From contig NZ_CANLQB010000005.1 of NCBI RefSeq assembly GCF_947493125.1, positions 369,252 to 433,251 on the forward strand: a stretch of DNA of 64,000 nucleotides, read 5' to 3'. Under the pieces are notes generated by a model. That model saw nothing but the letters and a program-made list of their open reading frames with translations, ran no database searches and had not been told where the DNA came from. The position numbers and the translations under genes were made by a program. This document shows positions 25,752 to 34,021 of the stretch, one piece after another. Within the stretch, counting starts at the first letter, position 1. Every line of letters begins with the position of its first letter. Source of the DNA: an uncultured Roseobacter sp. (GTDB taxonomy: Bacteria; Pseudomonadota; Alphaproteobacteria; Rhodobacterales; Rhodobacteraceae).

Positions 25752-27086
25752 TCACACCGTATCGAGATAGATTGCCACCTGCTCAGCGGGCGAGAGCTCC
25801 TGCATGTCGCGCAGCTCCTGCCGTTTGGTCAGCACCAGGTTGCGGACAAGATCGGGGGCGAAGATCCGCGCGATCTGGGAGCTGTTCTCAAACGTATCTA
25901 TGGCGGTGGGCCAGTCGCCCGGGATCTGCGGCAGATCGAGATCGTAGGCGTTGCCCGTGATCGGTGCGGGCGGTTCAGCCGCATCCTCGATCCCGGCAAT
26001 GGCGGCGCCCAGAACGGCCGCCAACATGAGATACGGGTTGACGTCGCCACCGGCGACCCGGTGCTCGATGCGCCGGGCCGCCGGCGCCCCCGAGGGGATG
26101 CGGATGGCCGAGGTGCGGTTCTCATAGGCCCAGCTGATCCCGGTCGGCGCATGTGCGCCTGGTACCATCCGGTCGAAGCTGTTGGCATGCGGCGCAAAGA
26201 TCAACGCGGAGCCTGGCATGGCATCAAGACACCCAGCCACCGCATGCCGCAGGATATCCGTCCCGTCCGCTCCGCCGTTGTCGAAGACGTTGTTACCCTC
26301 CGCATCGAGCACGGAGAAGTGCACGTGCAGCCCGGAACCTGAGTAATCCTCGTAGGGCTTCGCCATGAAACTTGCGGCAAACCCATGTTTGCGGGCGATC
26401 CCTTTCACCAGCATCTTGAACAGCCAGGCGTCATCGGCGGCGCGCAAGGCATCGTCGCAATGCATGAGGTTGATCTCGAATTGTCCGAGGCCCGCTTCGG
26501 AAATGGCGGTGTCTGCGGGGATGTCCATCTCCTCGCAGGCATCGTAGAGATCGGTGAAAAAACTGTCGAATTGGTCGAGCGCCCGCAGCGACAGGATCTC
26601 TCCCGCGACGCGCCGCTTGCCGGACCGGGGAGAGGGCGGGACCTGGAGGGTCCGCCCCGAGTCGTCGATCAGGAAAAACTCCAGCTCCATCGCACAGACC
26701 GGTGTCAGCCCACGCGCTGCAAAGCGGTCGAGCACAGCGTTGAGGGCATGGCGCGGATCGCCGTCATACGGTCGGCCGTCCTCATGAAACATCCAGATCG
26801 GAAGCAGCGCAGTCGGCGCGTCAAGCCAGGGCATTGGCATGAACCCCCGCTCGGTCGGCTTCAGAACCCCGTCCCGGTCCCCATGTTCGAACACCAGCGG
26901 GCTGTCGTCGATGTCTTCGCCCCAGATATCGAGGTTAAGCACAGACATCGGAAAGCGGGTGCCCCCCTCGATCGCCTTGTCGGCGTATCGGGCCGGAATG
27001 CGCTTGCCCCGTGGCTGGCCATTGAGGTCTGATGCGGCCACCCGGATGGTGCGGACCTGTGGATTTTTGCGAAGCCAGTTCTTCAT
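25752..27086 (-). CDS. glutamine synthetase family protein (PuuA-like), copy 1
   Basis: A 444-residue GS-fold ligase. MELEFFLIDD and QFEINLMHCDD hold the metal glutamates, GSGLHVHFSVL the nucleotide histidines and ENRTSAIRIPSGAPAARRIEHR the flap. PuuA-type enzymes join glutamate to putrescine or another amine. Two such ligases in one array may act on different amines or form a hetero-oligomer. It follows the ABC permease genes by about 80 bp on the same strand. Confidence 0.9.
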   Translation of the reverse strand: MKNWLRKNPQVRTIRVAASDLNGQPRGKRIPARYADKAIEGGTRFPMSVLNLDIWGEDIDDSPLVFEHGDRDGVLKPTERGFMPMPWLDAPTALLPIWMFHEDGRPYDGDPRHALNAVLDRFAARGLTPVCAMELEFFLIDDSGRTLQVPPSPRSGKRRVAGEILSLRALDQFDSFFTDLYDACEEMDIPADTAISEAGLGQFEINLMHCDDALRAADDAWLFKMLVKGIARKHGFAASFMAKPYEDYSGSGLHVHFSVLDAEGNNVFDNGGADGTDILRHAVAGCLDAMPGSALIFAPHANSFDRMVPGAHAPTGISWAYENRTSAIRIPSGAPAARRIEHRVAGGDVNPYLMLAAVLGAAIAGIEDAAEPPAPITGNAYDLDLPQIPGDWPTAIDTFENSSQIARIFAPDLVRNLVLTKRQELRDMQELSPAEQVAIYLDTV

Positions 27087-27167
27087 GGGTCACCGGTGCC
27101 GCGGAACGGTGACGCGGTGAATCACAGGTTTCCGGGGCGGTTCATAATTTGATCAAATTCAGGGATA

Positions 27168-27974
27168 CTACCGGACCAAGTTGAGGCGCAACCTGATTTT
27201 GCGCCGCATGTTCTGCGGCAGATGGCGGTTCAACCGGGCATTCACCAGTCCGAAAAGCGAAATGATCACCAGCGTCAGCAGGATGAAGTAAAACGCCAAG
27301 ATAGGGTAGGGCACGAAGGGGTTGAACGTCTTGTCCGCGAAGTAGCTCGCGTAATAGAGCGCGTCGCCGCGTTGCTGCCAGGCGGGAAAGCCCGAGAAGA
27401 ACACAAGTGCCGTCGCCTGAAACAGAAAGATCGCCTCATTGGTATAGGCGGGCCAGGCCAGCCGCAGCATGGTCGGCCAGACAACCCGCCGGAACCGGGC
27501 CCACCCGGAGAGACCGTAGGCATCGGCAGCTTCGGTGTCCCCCTTCGGGATGGACTGCAGCGCGCCATAGAAGATCTCGCCCGAATAGGCCGCCGTGTTG
27601 AAGAAGAGCACGATCAGAGCCCCCAGCCAGGCCGCGGTGAACGGATCGAAGATCGGCGAAACGGATTTGAGGTTCAGAAACAGGAAATAGGCAAAGAAGA
27701 ACTGGATGAACAGCGGCGAGCCTCGGAAGAGGAAGATAAACCACTCCGCCGGTTTGCGCAGGATTGTGCGGGACGATGCCTTGCCCAATGCCAGCGCCGT
27801 GGCCAGGAAGAAGCCTAGCATCAGGGCAAAGAGGCCAAAGTAGATGTTCCAGATCATACCGGAGCCGATCAACGTGAACTGCTGGCATAGTGTGAAGTCG
27901 TCCCGCGGAAGCAAGCGCTCTCCGATCCCGATGGCGCGCAACCCATAGTCCTGGATGGTCTGCCAACAACTCAT
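27168..27974 (-). CDS. polar amino-acid ABC transporter permease (HisM-type)
   Basis: A 268-residue inner-membrane permease with five or so membrane segments. FIFLFRGSPLFIQFFFAYF is the EAA-family N-terminal motif, and AADAYGLSGWARFRRVVWP the EAA loop that contacts the ATPase. The start at 27974 overlaps the stop of the partner permease (ATGA); the longer open frame is a shadow. It pairs with the next gene for import of basic or polar amino acids or amines. Confidence 0.92.
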   Translation of the reverse strand: MSCWQTIQDYGLRAIGIGERLLPRDDFTLCQQFTLIGSGMIWNIYFGLFALMLGFFLATALALGKASSRTILRKPAEWFIFLFRGSPLFIQFFFAYFLFLNLKSVSPIFDPFTAAWLGALIVLFFNTAAYSGEIFYGALQSIPKGDTEAADAYGLSGWARFRRVVWPTMLRLAWPAYTNEAIFLFQATALVFFSGFPAWQQRGDALYYASYFADKTFNPFVPYPILAFYFILLTLVIISLFGLVNARLNRHLPQNMRRKIRLRLNLVR

Positions 27975-28780
27975 GCGGTTGCCGCTTTCCGCTGCGCTTC
28001 GCCCCCGGCGGTGGCCTGGCCTTTGGTCAGACGCGCCATGATGCGCCCCAGAACGATCTCGGACACGCGGGTAAAGAGCAGGTAGAAGACCAGCAGAGCG
28101 AGGAAGTACCACATGCGCCAGTCGCCGTGCGGGTAATCCGTAAAGCGCGGGGTCTTGGTGCCGCCGAGCTCGCGCGCCCAATAGACGATGTCTTCGACGC
28201 CGAGCAGAAACAGCAGCGGCGTGGCCTTGATCAGAACCATCCAGAGATTGCTGAGCCCGGGCAGCGCGTAGACCCACATCTGTGGCACAAGCACGCGCCA
28301 GAAAGTCTGGCGCTGGGTCATCCCGTAGGCCTCCGCGGTCTCGAGCTGGGCCCGCGGAACCGCGCGCATCGCACCAAACAGCACATTGGCCGCAAATGCG
28401 CCGTAAACGATGGCGAAGGTGAGCACCGCGAGCGCAAAGCCGTAGGTCTCATGCAGCCATTGCGGCGCACTGCCCAGGGGCACCTTGGCCGCCTGACAGA
28501 CCACAAAGTCATTGCCTTGCCGGATCGGTTCCGACCAGTCAGGACAGAGCGCCTTGTGGCGCAGATACTCAATGCCCTGATCCAGCGCGATCACGAAGAA
28601 TAAGAAGAAGGCGATTTCGGGTACGCCGCGCACGATGGCGATGTAGCCTTGAGCGAACCAGCGCAGCGGGGCGATCCGCGAGCGTGCGGCGGAGGCCCCG
28701 ACAAATCCGAAGAGCAAGGCGATCGGGGCCGTGACCGCAAGCAGGATCAGGACGGTAAACACCGAATAATAGATGGACAT
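27971..28780 (-). CDS. polar amino-acid ABC transporter permease (HisQ-type)
   Basis: About 269 residues. The permease motifs are YIAIVRGVPEIAFFLFFV and the EAA loop TAEAYGMTQRQTFWRVLVP. A stretch of about 60 residues after the second segment (LDQGIEYLRHKALCPDWSEPI...) is longer than usual and probably periplasmic. ATGs at 28810 and 28780 are both possible; I prefer 28780, which has GGGGAAG in front. The partner permease overlaps its stop. Confidence 0.9.
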   Translation of the reverse strand: MSIYYSVFTVLILLAVTAPIALLFGFVGASAARSRIAPLRWFAQGYIAIVRGVPEIAFFLFFVIALDQGIEYLRHKALCPDWSEPIRQGNDFVVCQAAKVPLGSAPQWLHETYGFALAVLTFAIVYGAFAANVLFGAMRAVPRAQLETAEAYGMTQRQTFWRVLVPQMWVYALPGLSNLWMVLIKATPLLFLLGVEDIVYWARELGGTKTPRFTDYPHGDWRMWYFLALLVFYLLFTRVSEIVLGRIMARLTKGQATAGGEAQRKAATA

Positions 28781-28878
28781 GTGCTTCCCCGTCGTGAGGT
28801 AGCAGGCCATCCATTGCCAGTCGGGTAGGGTGCTCGGATCTGTACAAAAACTAAAGATAATCGCCCCGCATCGTCAGT

Positions 28879-28901
28879 GGGGGCAGCAAATGGCTGCCCC
28901 C
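28879..28901 (-). terminator. intercistronic stem-loop after the binding-protein gene
   Basis: GGGGGCAGC (28879-28887) pairs perfectly with GCTGCCCCC (28893-28901) around a 5-base loop, without a T tract. It lies in the 130-bp space between the binding-protein gene and the permeases. This is the usual place for a structure that stabilises the abundant binding-protein mRNA and limits read-through. Confidence 0.75.
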
Positions 28902-28913
28902 GCCCCGGTCAGA

Positions 28914-29639
28914 TCAGAACTGACCGGAGATTTCCCATTTGGTCAAAAGCGCGTTCAGCGAACCATCCTCTTTCATGGTGGCGATCGCCGCATTGAGTTT
29001 CTCTTTCAGCTCGGTGTCGCTTTCGCGCAGGCCGAGCCCGATGCCACCGCCGATCAGCTCTTCCTGGTCGAGCATCATCAGGTCAGGGTCCGCATCGGCA
29101 ATGGGGGTCAGAAAGGCCTTGTCCGCCAGAACCGCATCCGCTTCGCCGTTCTTCACGGCTGCGATGGTCTCTTCGGGTGTGGCGAATTCCACCAGCGTGG
29201 CGCTGCTCTCCGCAATGAAGGCGGCCTGGATGGTGTTGGTCTGAGCGGCCAGAACCCCGTTTTCCAGATCGGCATCTTCCGAGGCCGCGACATAGGCCGA
29301 GGGATCGGGCAGCGTGTAATTCTGCGTGAAATCAATCACCTCGTCCCGCTCGTCGGTGATCGACATACCCGCGATGATCACATCGTAGTTGCCGGAGACG
29401 AGGTTCGGGATGATGCTGTCCCATTCGTTGGTGACCCATTCGCAGGTCAGCTCAGCGCGCGCGCAAAGCTCATCGCCCAACTCGCGTTCAAAGCCGGCAA
29501 CCTCGCCCGCATCGTTCAGAAAGTTGTACGGAGGGTAGGCGCCTTCCGTCCCGAGCCGGATGGTTTTTCCATGGCCGTCCGCAAGGACCATACCGGCCGA
29601 CAGTGCCAGAGCCGCTGTCGAAAGAATAAGCTGTTTCAT
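28914..29639 (-). CDS. periplasmic amino-acid/amine-binding protein of the ABC transporter
   Basis: A 241-residue SBP_bac_3 protein. The signal peptide is MKQLILSTAALALSAGMVLA, cut before DGHG. KTIRLGTEGAYPPYNFLNDAGEVAGFE is the first lobe signature, VIIAGMSITDERDEVIDFT the hinge signature and GEADAVLADKAFLTPI a second-lobe segment. It resembles lysine/arginine/ornithine-type receptors. Given the downstream gamma-glutamyl ligases, a diamine or basic amino acid is the likely ligand; this is inference. Confidence 0.93.
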   Translation of the reverse strand: MKQLILSTAALALSAGMVLADGHGKTIRLGTEGAYPPYNFLNDAGEVAGFERELGDELCARAELTCEWVTNEWDSIIPNLVSGNYDVIIAGMSITDERDEVIDFTQNYTLPDPSAYVAASEDADLENGVLAAQTNTIQAAFIAESSATLVEFATPEETIAAVKNGEADAVLADKAFLTPIADADPDLMMLDQEELIGGGIGLGLRESDTELKEKLNAAIATMKEDGSLNALLTKWEISGQF

Positions 29640-29665
29640 GAGAGTACTCCCTTGTTTTTGTTTGG

Positions 29666-30451
29666 TTACGCTGCGTGAGTTGCGGAAAGAAACCCGCGCA
29701 ATCGTTCGGATTTGGGCGCGCCGAAGAGCGTCTCGGGCGGCCCTTGTTCTTCGATCAGCCCCTGATGCAGGAACACGACGTGATCCGAAACATCGGCGGC
29801 CAGTTTCATGTCATGGGTCACGATGATCATGGTACGGCCTTCGGCGGCCAGATCCTTGATCACCCTGACCACTTCCTGCTCAAGCTCGGGATCGAGCGCG
29901 GAGGTCGGTTCGTCAAAGAGCAGCGCTTCGGGCTCCATGCAGAGGCCGCGCGCGATGGCGGCGCGTTGTTGCTGCCCACCGGAGAGCTGTGCGGGATAGA
30001 CATCGCATTTGTCGCCGATCCCAACCTTGTCGAGATAGGCGCGTGCCGCATTTTCCACCTCGGCGCGGTCGCGTCTCAGGACGGTCAGCGGGGCTTCCAT
30101 GACGTTCTGCAGGATCGACATATGGGCCCAGAGATTGAACTGCTGAAACACCATGGACAGGTTGGTCCGGATCCGCAGCACCTGTGCCGGGTCCGACGGT
30201 CGGCGGTTGTGCCCCTCGCCCTTCCAGCTCACCGGCTCGCCCTTGAACCTGATCTCGCCCTGCTGGCTGTCTTCCAGCAGGTTGCAGCACCGCAGCAGCG
30301 TCGACTTGCCCGAGCCCGATGACCCGATGAGCGAGATGACATGACCCTTCGGTGCTGAGATGCTGACACCCTTGAGCACTTCGAGCGTGCCATAGGCTTT
30401 GTGCAGGCCGTTGATTTCAATAACCGGTTGCTCAGCAGTCAAGGTGACCAT
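29666..30451 (-). CDS. polar amino-acid ABC transporter ATP-binding protein
   Basis: About 261 residues. Walker A is GSSGSGKST, the Q-loop VFQQFNLW, the signature LSGGQQQRAAIARGL, Walker B ALLFDEPTSALD and the switch histidine VTHDM. The frame can start with TTG at 30460, but the ATG at 30451 is preferred. It is the first gene of the nine-gene array; the roughly 120 bp upstream is AT-rich and holds the likely promoter. Confidence 0.95.
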   Translation of the reverse strand: MVTLTAEQPVIEINGLHKAYGTLEVLKGVSISAPKGHVISLIGSSGSGKSTLLRCCNLLEDSQQGEIRFKGEPVSWKGEGHNRRPSDPAQVLRIRTNLSMVFQQFNLWAHMSILQNVMEAPLTVLRRDRAEVENAARAYLDKVGIGDKCDVYPAQLSGGQQQRAAIARGLCMEPEALLFDEPTSALDPELEQEVVRVIKDLAAEGRTMIIVTHDMKLAADVSDHVVFLHQGLIEEQGPPETLFGAPKSERLRGFLSATHAA

Positions 30452-30570
30452 CCCACGCAAGTTTCAGGCCGATATAAGGGGTTAATTTTTGGTATTTTGC
30501 AACGCGGAAAGCGGCAAACGCGTGCTTCCGCCGGGTCAGATGTGCAGATTTTCGGAGCAGCGGGCGGATT

Positions 30571-31311
30571 TCAGGCACGCGGCAACGGCTCGGCAAGATA
30601 GGCGGCGGGGGGGATCGGGATCAGGTCTTTCAGCAGGAGCTGCGCCCGATCCGCCGCGCTGAGGTCCTGGAGTGCGGCCTTGACGGCGGCAAAGAGTGGG
30701 GCCGCTTCGCGCGCTTTGGCGGTGATCAAGGGCAGCCCGGGTGTGGGACGGGTGGAGAGCAGAATTCTGAGCTCGGACGTCAGCGCCGTGTCACGGGCGA
30801 GCAGAGCCCAGGTGACCGCGTCAATCGCTGCGATATCCGCGCGCCCCGCTGCCACGGCCTGCACCGATCCCGCGTGGCTGCCTGTGTCGAGGGTCCAACC
30901 CGAAAAGCTGAAATCATATTCGTTTTCAGAGAGATGCCCCTCAATCGCTGCCCAGCCGGATTGAGAGCGCACATCGTTGCGGGCAAGCCGTGCGCGCCTG
31001 AAGGCCGCCAGGTCTGGCCGCGGGTCATCTCTTCGCACGACAACATGCGACCTGTAGTAGCCCGGCGGACACCCGTCGACGTCATAATCGGGCGTGCCCA
31101 CCAGTGTCACACGGTCATGCAACTGGCTGCGGTAGGGCAGACCGCAGGTCTGGGACAGCACAAGGTCGGGCGAGGCCCACATCTGGTGCGGATCCGTCTG
31201 CCGATCCAGCGTCGGAGGGCCGGCGCCATAGGCTTGCCGAATCAGGGCCCACAGCCGGTCGTTCGCGGCGCGTGTGCCCTCCGTGTCGTACATCGGCAGG
31301 CTGGCGATCAT
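30571..31311 (-). CDS. PhnD-like phosphate/phosphonate-type substrate-binding protein without signal peptide
   Basis: A 246-residue type 2 periplasmic-binding fold. MIASLPMYDTEGTRAANDRLWALIRQ and PDLVLSQTCGLPYR are typical of PhnD-like proteins, and AVAAGRADIAAIDAVTWALL marks the second lobe. It starts at the ATG at 31311, overlapping the TerB stop (ATGA). I see no signal peptide, so it may be cytoplasmic. No transporter permease or ATPase of its own is present; it ends an operon with two TerB genes. Confidence 0.82.
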   Translation of the reverse strand: MIASLPMYDTEGTRAANDRLWALIRQAYGAGPPTLDRQTDPHQMWASPDLVLSQTCGLPYRSQLHDRVTLVGTPDYDVDGCPPGYYRSHVVVRRDDPRPDLAAFRRARLARNDVRSQSGWAAIEGHLSENEYDFSFSGWTLDTGSHAGSVQAVAAGRADIAAIDAVTWALLARDTALTSELRILLSTRPTPGLPLITAKAREAAPLFAAVKAALQDLSAADRAQLLLKDLIPIPPAAYLAEPLPRA

Positions 31312-31748
31312 GCGCTGCCGTCGACGGCCTGCCGGGCAAGGGCGGAATCGCGGTCGCTCACGCCCAGGAAGTTGCTCACCATCCGGACCAGCGCGTCTTC
31401 TTCCTGCGCCCGCGCGCCGTCTGCCAGAACGACCTCCCACAGCGCCCGGATCACCGCACAGCGCTCCTCATAGGGCACGGCGTCCTTGATGGCACGGGTG
31501 AAGCGCACGGTGTCGGGGGCCTCTGCCTCCAGCGCTTCCGCCTCAGTGCGCAGGGCGGATGTCGCACCGGGACCGAGATTGTAGCGCCGCGCCGTGATCT
31601 GGTCGATCCGCGCCTTCTCCCTCTCGCTGTAGTCATTGTCGGATCGTGCGATCCGCACCAGCAACGCGGTCAGGGCCAGACGGGCGTCCTCATCGGGGAG
31701 CGCCTCGTCGTTCGGTTGGGTCAACCGCTTTATGAAATCTGCAAACAT
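31308..31748 (-). CDS. TerB-like (TerB_C/DjlA N-terminal) protein, copy 2
   Basis: A 146-residue all-helical protein. LTALLVRIARSDNDYSEREKARIDQI and CAVIRALWEVVLADGARAQEEDALVRMV are the two TerB-type half motifs, each with acidic residues that could bind a metal. The start at 31748 gives a length equal to the neighbouring paralogue. TerB domains occur in tellurite-resistance and stress-response systems and probably scaffold membrane complexes; the function here is unknown. Confidence 0.85.
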   Translation of the reverse strand: MFADFIKRLTQPNDEALPDEDARLALTALLVRIARSDNDYSEREKARIDQITARRYNLGPGATSALRTEAEALEAEAPDTVRFTRAIKDAVPYEERCAVIRALWEVVLADGARAQEEDALVRMVSNFLGVSDRDSALARQAVDGSA

Positions 31749-31785
31749 GGTCGCGATATAGTCGGGTTTTGGGCGGGTGCCAATG

Positions 31786-32223
31786 TCACTCCTGTCGCAA
31801 CGCGGCATCGCGGGCGGCGGCGATGTCGTCATCGCTCAGCCCGAGCGCCGTCTCGATGGCGAGAAGCTGCAGCTCTTCGGCGGCGTCCCTGGTGCCATCT
31901 GCCAGCGCCACCGACCACATCGCATCGGCGAGCGCCTTGCGGTCATCATAGGCCACCTCGTCGCGCAGGATCTGTGCGAATTCGGGTGTCCCGGGCGCGT
32001 GCCGTTCCAGCGCCTCGCAGGTGGCGCGCAGCTTGGCCGCCTCCAGCGGCTTCAGACCGAATGTCGCCGCCAGGATGCGGTCGATCTGCCCCACTTCGGA
32101 GGCCTGATAATTCTGATCGGCGAGCGCGACCCGCACCAGCAGAGCGCCGAGCGCAAGCTGTGCATTGGGCTGCGGCAGAGGCGTCGGGTCTGGCTTTCGG
32201 CGCGGAAAAAGGCGTTCAAACAT
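31786..32223 (-). CDS. TerB-like protein, copy 1
   Basis: A 145-residue helical protein, paralogous to the next gene: MFERLFPRRKPDPTPLP aligns with MFADFIKRLTQPNDEAL, LGALLVRVALADQNYQASEVGQID with the matching helix, and LADAMWSVALADGTRDAAEEL with the second motif. The acidic residues of the TerB metal site are kept. The two genes probably arose by tandem duplication and are separated by 37 bp. Confidence 0.85.
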   Translation of the reverse strand: MFERLFPRRKPDPTPLPQPNAQLALGALLVRVALADQNYQASEVGQIDRILAATFGLKPLEAAKLRATCEALERHAPGTPEFAQILRDEVAYDDRKALADAMWSVALADGTRDAAEELQLLAIETALGLSDDDIAAARDAALRQE

Positions 32224-32229
32224 AGGGTA

Positions 32230-32883
32230 TTAGCTGAGATCAGGGGGTTTTCCAAAGCGGATGTTGTCGAGCGCGAGGCCTTGCGGATCGGTGTTGGTGA
32301 TCAGCACGCCGGCGATGTCAGCCTCGCCTGTCGCACGCAGGAACCCGAAGGCGTGCTCGCCTGCGGGGGGCAGCTCCAGCGCCATGATTTCCTGACCCGT
32401 GCGCTGGTAGAATACGGCAATCGCGGCCCCGTCCTCGCCGCCGCGCAACTCAAAGGACAGCGCGGACTGATCGGTGTCGAAGAGGAAGGCAATCGCACCC
32501 TCTCCCTGGGCGTGGCGTTTGGGGTATCCGGCGACGCCATAGCCGTTCAGGATCTTGTTGCCCTTGAGATAGACCACCGACAGGTTTTGCCCCTCGGCGC
32601 CCGGCAGCACGGTCAGGGGCGGCAGGACCGTCCCAGTGACGGCGTCATGATCGCCGTTGGCCGACAGCATCTGTCCGGCGAACCGCTCGCCAAAGCGGGC
32701 GCCATCGGTGACCAGCACGTCGGGGATCGGGTGCCCGGGGCCGTGGCCGGAGCGGATCTCTTCGAAGGTGATGACGAGCGGCAGATCAAGCCCGTCGGGA
32801 TCGACCAGACAGATCGGCGTGTCGCACGCGGCCCGCGCCGCGTGACCTGCAATGACCAGACTGAGGATCAGGAGCAGACGCAT
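32230..32883 (-). CDS. secreted hypothetical protein
   Basis: A 217-residue protein. The start at 32883 gives a signal peptide (MRLLLILSLVIAGHAARA). The mature part has a CDTPIC pair near the N-terminus and a beta-rich body (VITFEEIRSGHGPGHPIPDVLVTDGARFGERFAGQ, ALDNIRFG at the end) that resembles PEP-CTERM-like or lectin-like jelly-roll domains, without a sorting signal. It is followed after 6 bp by the first TerB gene, so it should be co-transcribed with the TerB/PhnD-like set. Confidence 0.75.
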   Translation of the reverse strand: MRLLLILSLVIAGHAARAACDTPICLVDPDGLDLPLVITFEEIRSGHGPGHPIPDVLVTDGARFGERFAGQMLSANGDHDAVTGTVLPPLTVLPGAEGQNLSVVYLKGNKILNGYGVAGYPKRHAQGEGAIAFLFDTDQSALSFELRGGEDGAAIAVFYQRTGQEIMALELPPAGEHAFGFLRATGEADIAGVLITNTDPQGLALDNIRFGKPPDLS

Positions 32884-32916
32884 GACCCGCACCTTGGCAT
32901 GCAAACCGATGTCTGC

Positions 32917-33717
32917 CTAGGGCTTGGAGGATCCGCTGCGGTTTAGGGTCTTGAACTTTTCCGTGAGTTGCACGGCCTCCTCGGCGATGCCGAAGGGGGG
33001 GCGGATCACGAAGAGGCCGGAGCCGACCATAGTGTGCCCGGCGCGCGCCGGGGGGAAACGGACCTCATGCCGCATCGCGTCGGGATGCGTTTTTTGAAGC
33101 TGTGTCAGCATCTTAGCGTGAATTTCTGTGGTCAGGATCGGATACCACAGGCAGATGATCCCCACATTCCAGGCGCGGGTGAGGCGCGCGATGTGGCGCG
33201 GAATATCCATGTAGTCGGATTTGATCTCGTAGCTGGGGTCGATCAGCAGCAGCCCGCGCCGCGGTGTGGGCGGGGTGAGCGCATGGGCCAGGGCAAAGCC
33301 GTCCTGCTGGGCGCAGCGCGCCGCCCTGGGCGGCAGGCTGGCCAACAGGGCGGCGTATTCCCGGGGGTGCAGCTCGGCGAGGTGCAGGCTGTCGCAGGGC
33401 CGCAGCAGGGCATGGGCGATCAGCGGGGAGCCGGGGTAGCAGCGGGGGCCGTGGCGGTCCCGCACGGTCTGCAGCGCCCGGCTGAGGGGGTGGTCCGGGT
33501 CGAACCAGCCTGCGACCTTCTCGATGCCCTGCGCGGCCTCGCCGGTCCGGTTCGCCTCGGCGCCGGACAGATCGTAGAGGCCGCGGCCCGCGTGGGTCTC
33601 GATGTAGCTCAGCGGTTTGTCCTTGCGGGTGAGATAGGAGAGCATCCACGCCAGCAGCGCGTGTTTGTGCACGTCGGCGAGATTGCCCGCGTGGTAGATG
33701 TGCTGGTAGCTGAGCAT
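32917..33717 (-). CDS. rlmJ: 23S rRNA (adenine(2030)-N6)-methyltransferase
   Basis: A 266-residue enzyme. MLSYQHIYHAGNLADVHKHALLAWML is the RlmJ N-terminal signature, YIETHAGRGLYDL the SAM-binding motif I, and LLIDPSYEIKSDY the catalytic motif IV (DPSY in place of DPPY). The frame is open to 34254, but homology starts at the ATG at 33717. The second iteron array lies 106 bp upstream. It ends 34 bp before the secreted protein gene and may drive the TerB set as well. Confidence 0.93.
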   Translation of the reverse strand: MLSYQHIYHAGNLADVHKHALLAWMLSYLTRKDKPLSYIETHAGRGLYDLSGAEANRTGEAAQGIEKVAGWFDPDHPLSRALQTVRDRHGPRCYPGSPLIAHALLRPCDSLHLAELHPREYAALLASLPPRAARCAQQDGFALAHALTPPTPRRGLLLIDPSYEIKSDYMDIPRHIARLTRAWNVGIICLWYPILTTEIHAKMLTQLQKTHPDAMRHEVRFPPARAGHTMVGSGLFVIRPPFGIAEEAVQLTEKFKTLNRSGSSKP

Positions 33718-33822
33718 GGGATTTCGTTTAGCTGAATGCGGCGCGCGCGCAACGGTTAACGGCGCCGATTGTGCCAAACCGCGCGACTCACCCGTTAACG
33801 CAGGCTCACATGGCAAAACCCA

Positions 33823-33875
33823 TGTCGGTATCACGTCGGTATCACGTCGGTATTTTGTCGGTGCGCGCGTCGGTG
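33823..33875 (-). promoter_or_regulatory. 11-bp iteron array (five copies) before rlmJ
   Basis: On the plus strand the copies read (C/T)GTCGGT(A/G) and start at 33823, 33834, 33845, 33856 and 33868 (periods 11, 11, 11, 12). On the minus strand they read TACCGACG, as in the array before the P450 gene. Three GTTAAC palindromes lie around it (33755, 33794, 33884). The surrounding 33718-34021 gap holds nothing else I recognise. Confidence 0.6.
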
Positions 33876-34021
33876 CGGGCGGGGTTAACAGGGCGCGCGC
33901 CCCGAAATCCTGCCAAAGCGTGACCGCGGCGCGCGGCGCCCGGATCGCGCAAGACCGTTGATCGGCGGGCGCCCTCGCTCTACAGCTTATGCGGGTATCC
34001 CCAACTGCCGAGTCGCCACAT

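Noticed and set aside
25752..28780. Separate putrescine transporter and metabolic operons divided by a promoter at 27087-27167
   Set aside because: The roughly 80-bp gap shows no terminator or clear promoter, so I treat the array as one unit while noting that an internal promoter is possible.
30571..31311. Phosphonate ABC transporter binding protein (phnD)
   Set aside because: No signal peptide, and no phnC or phnE partner genes; the fold is PhnD-like but a transport role is not supported.
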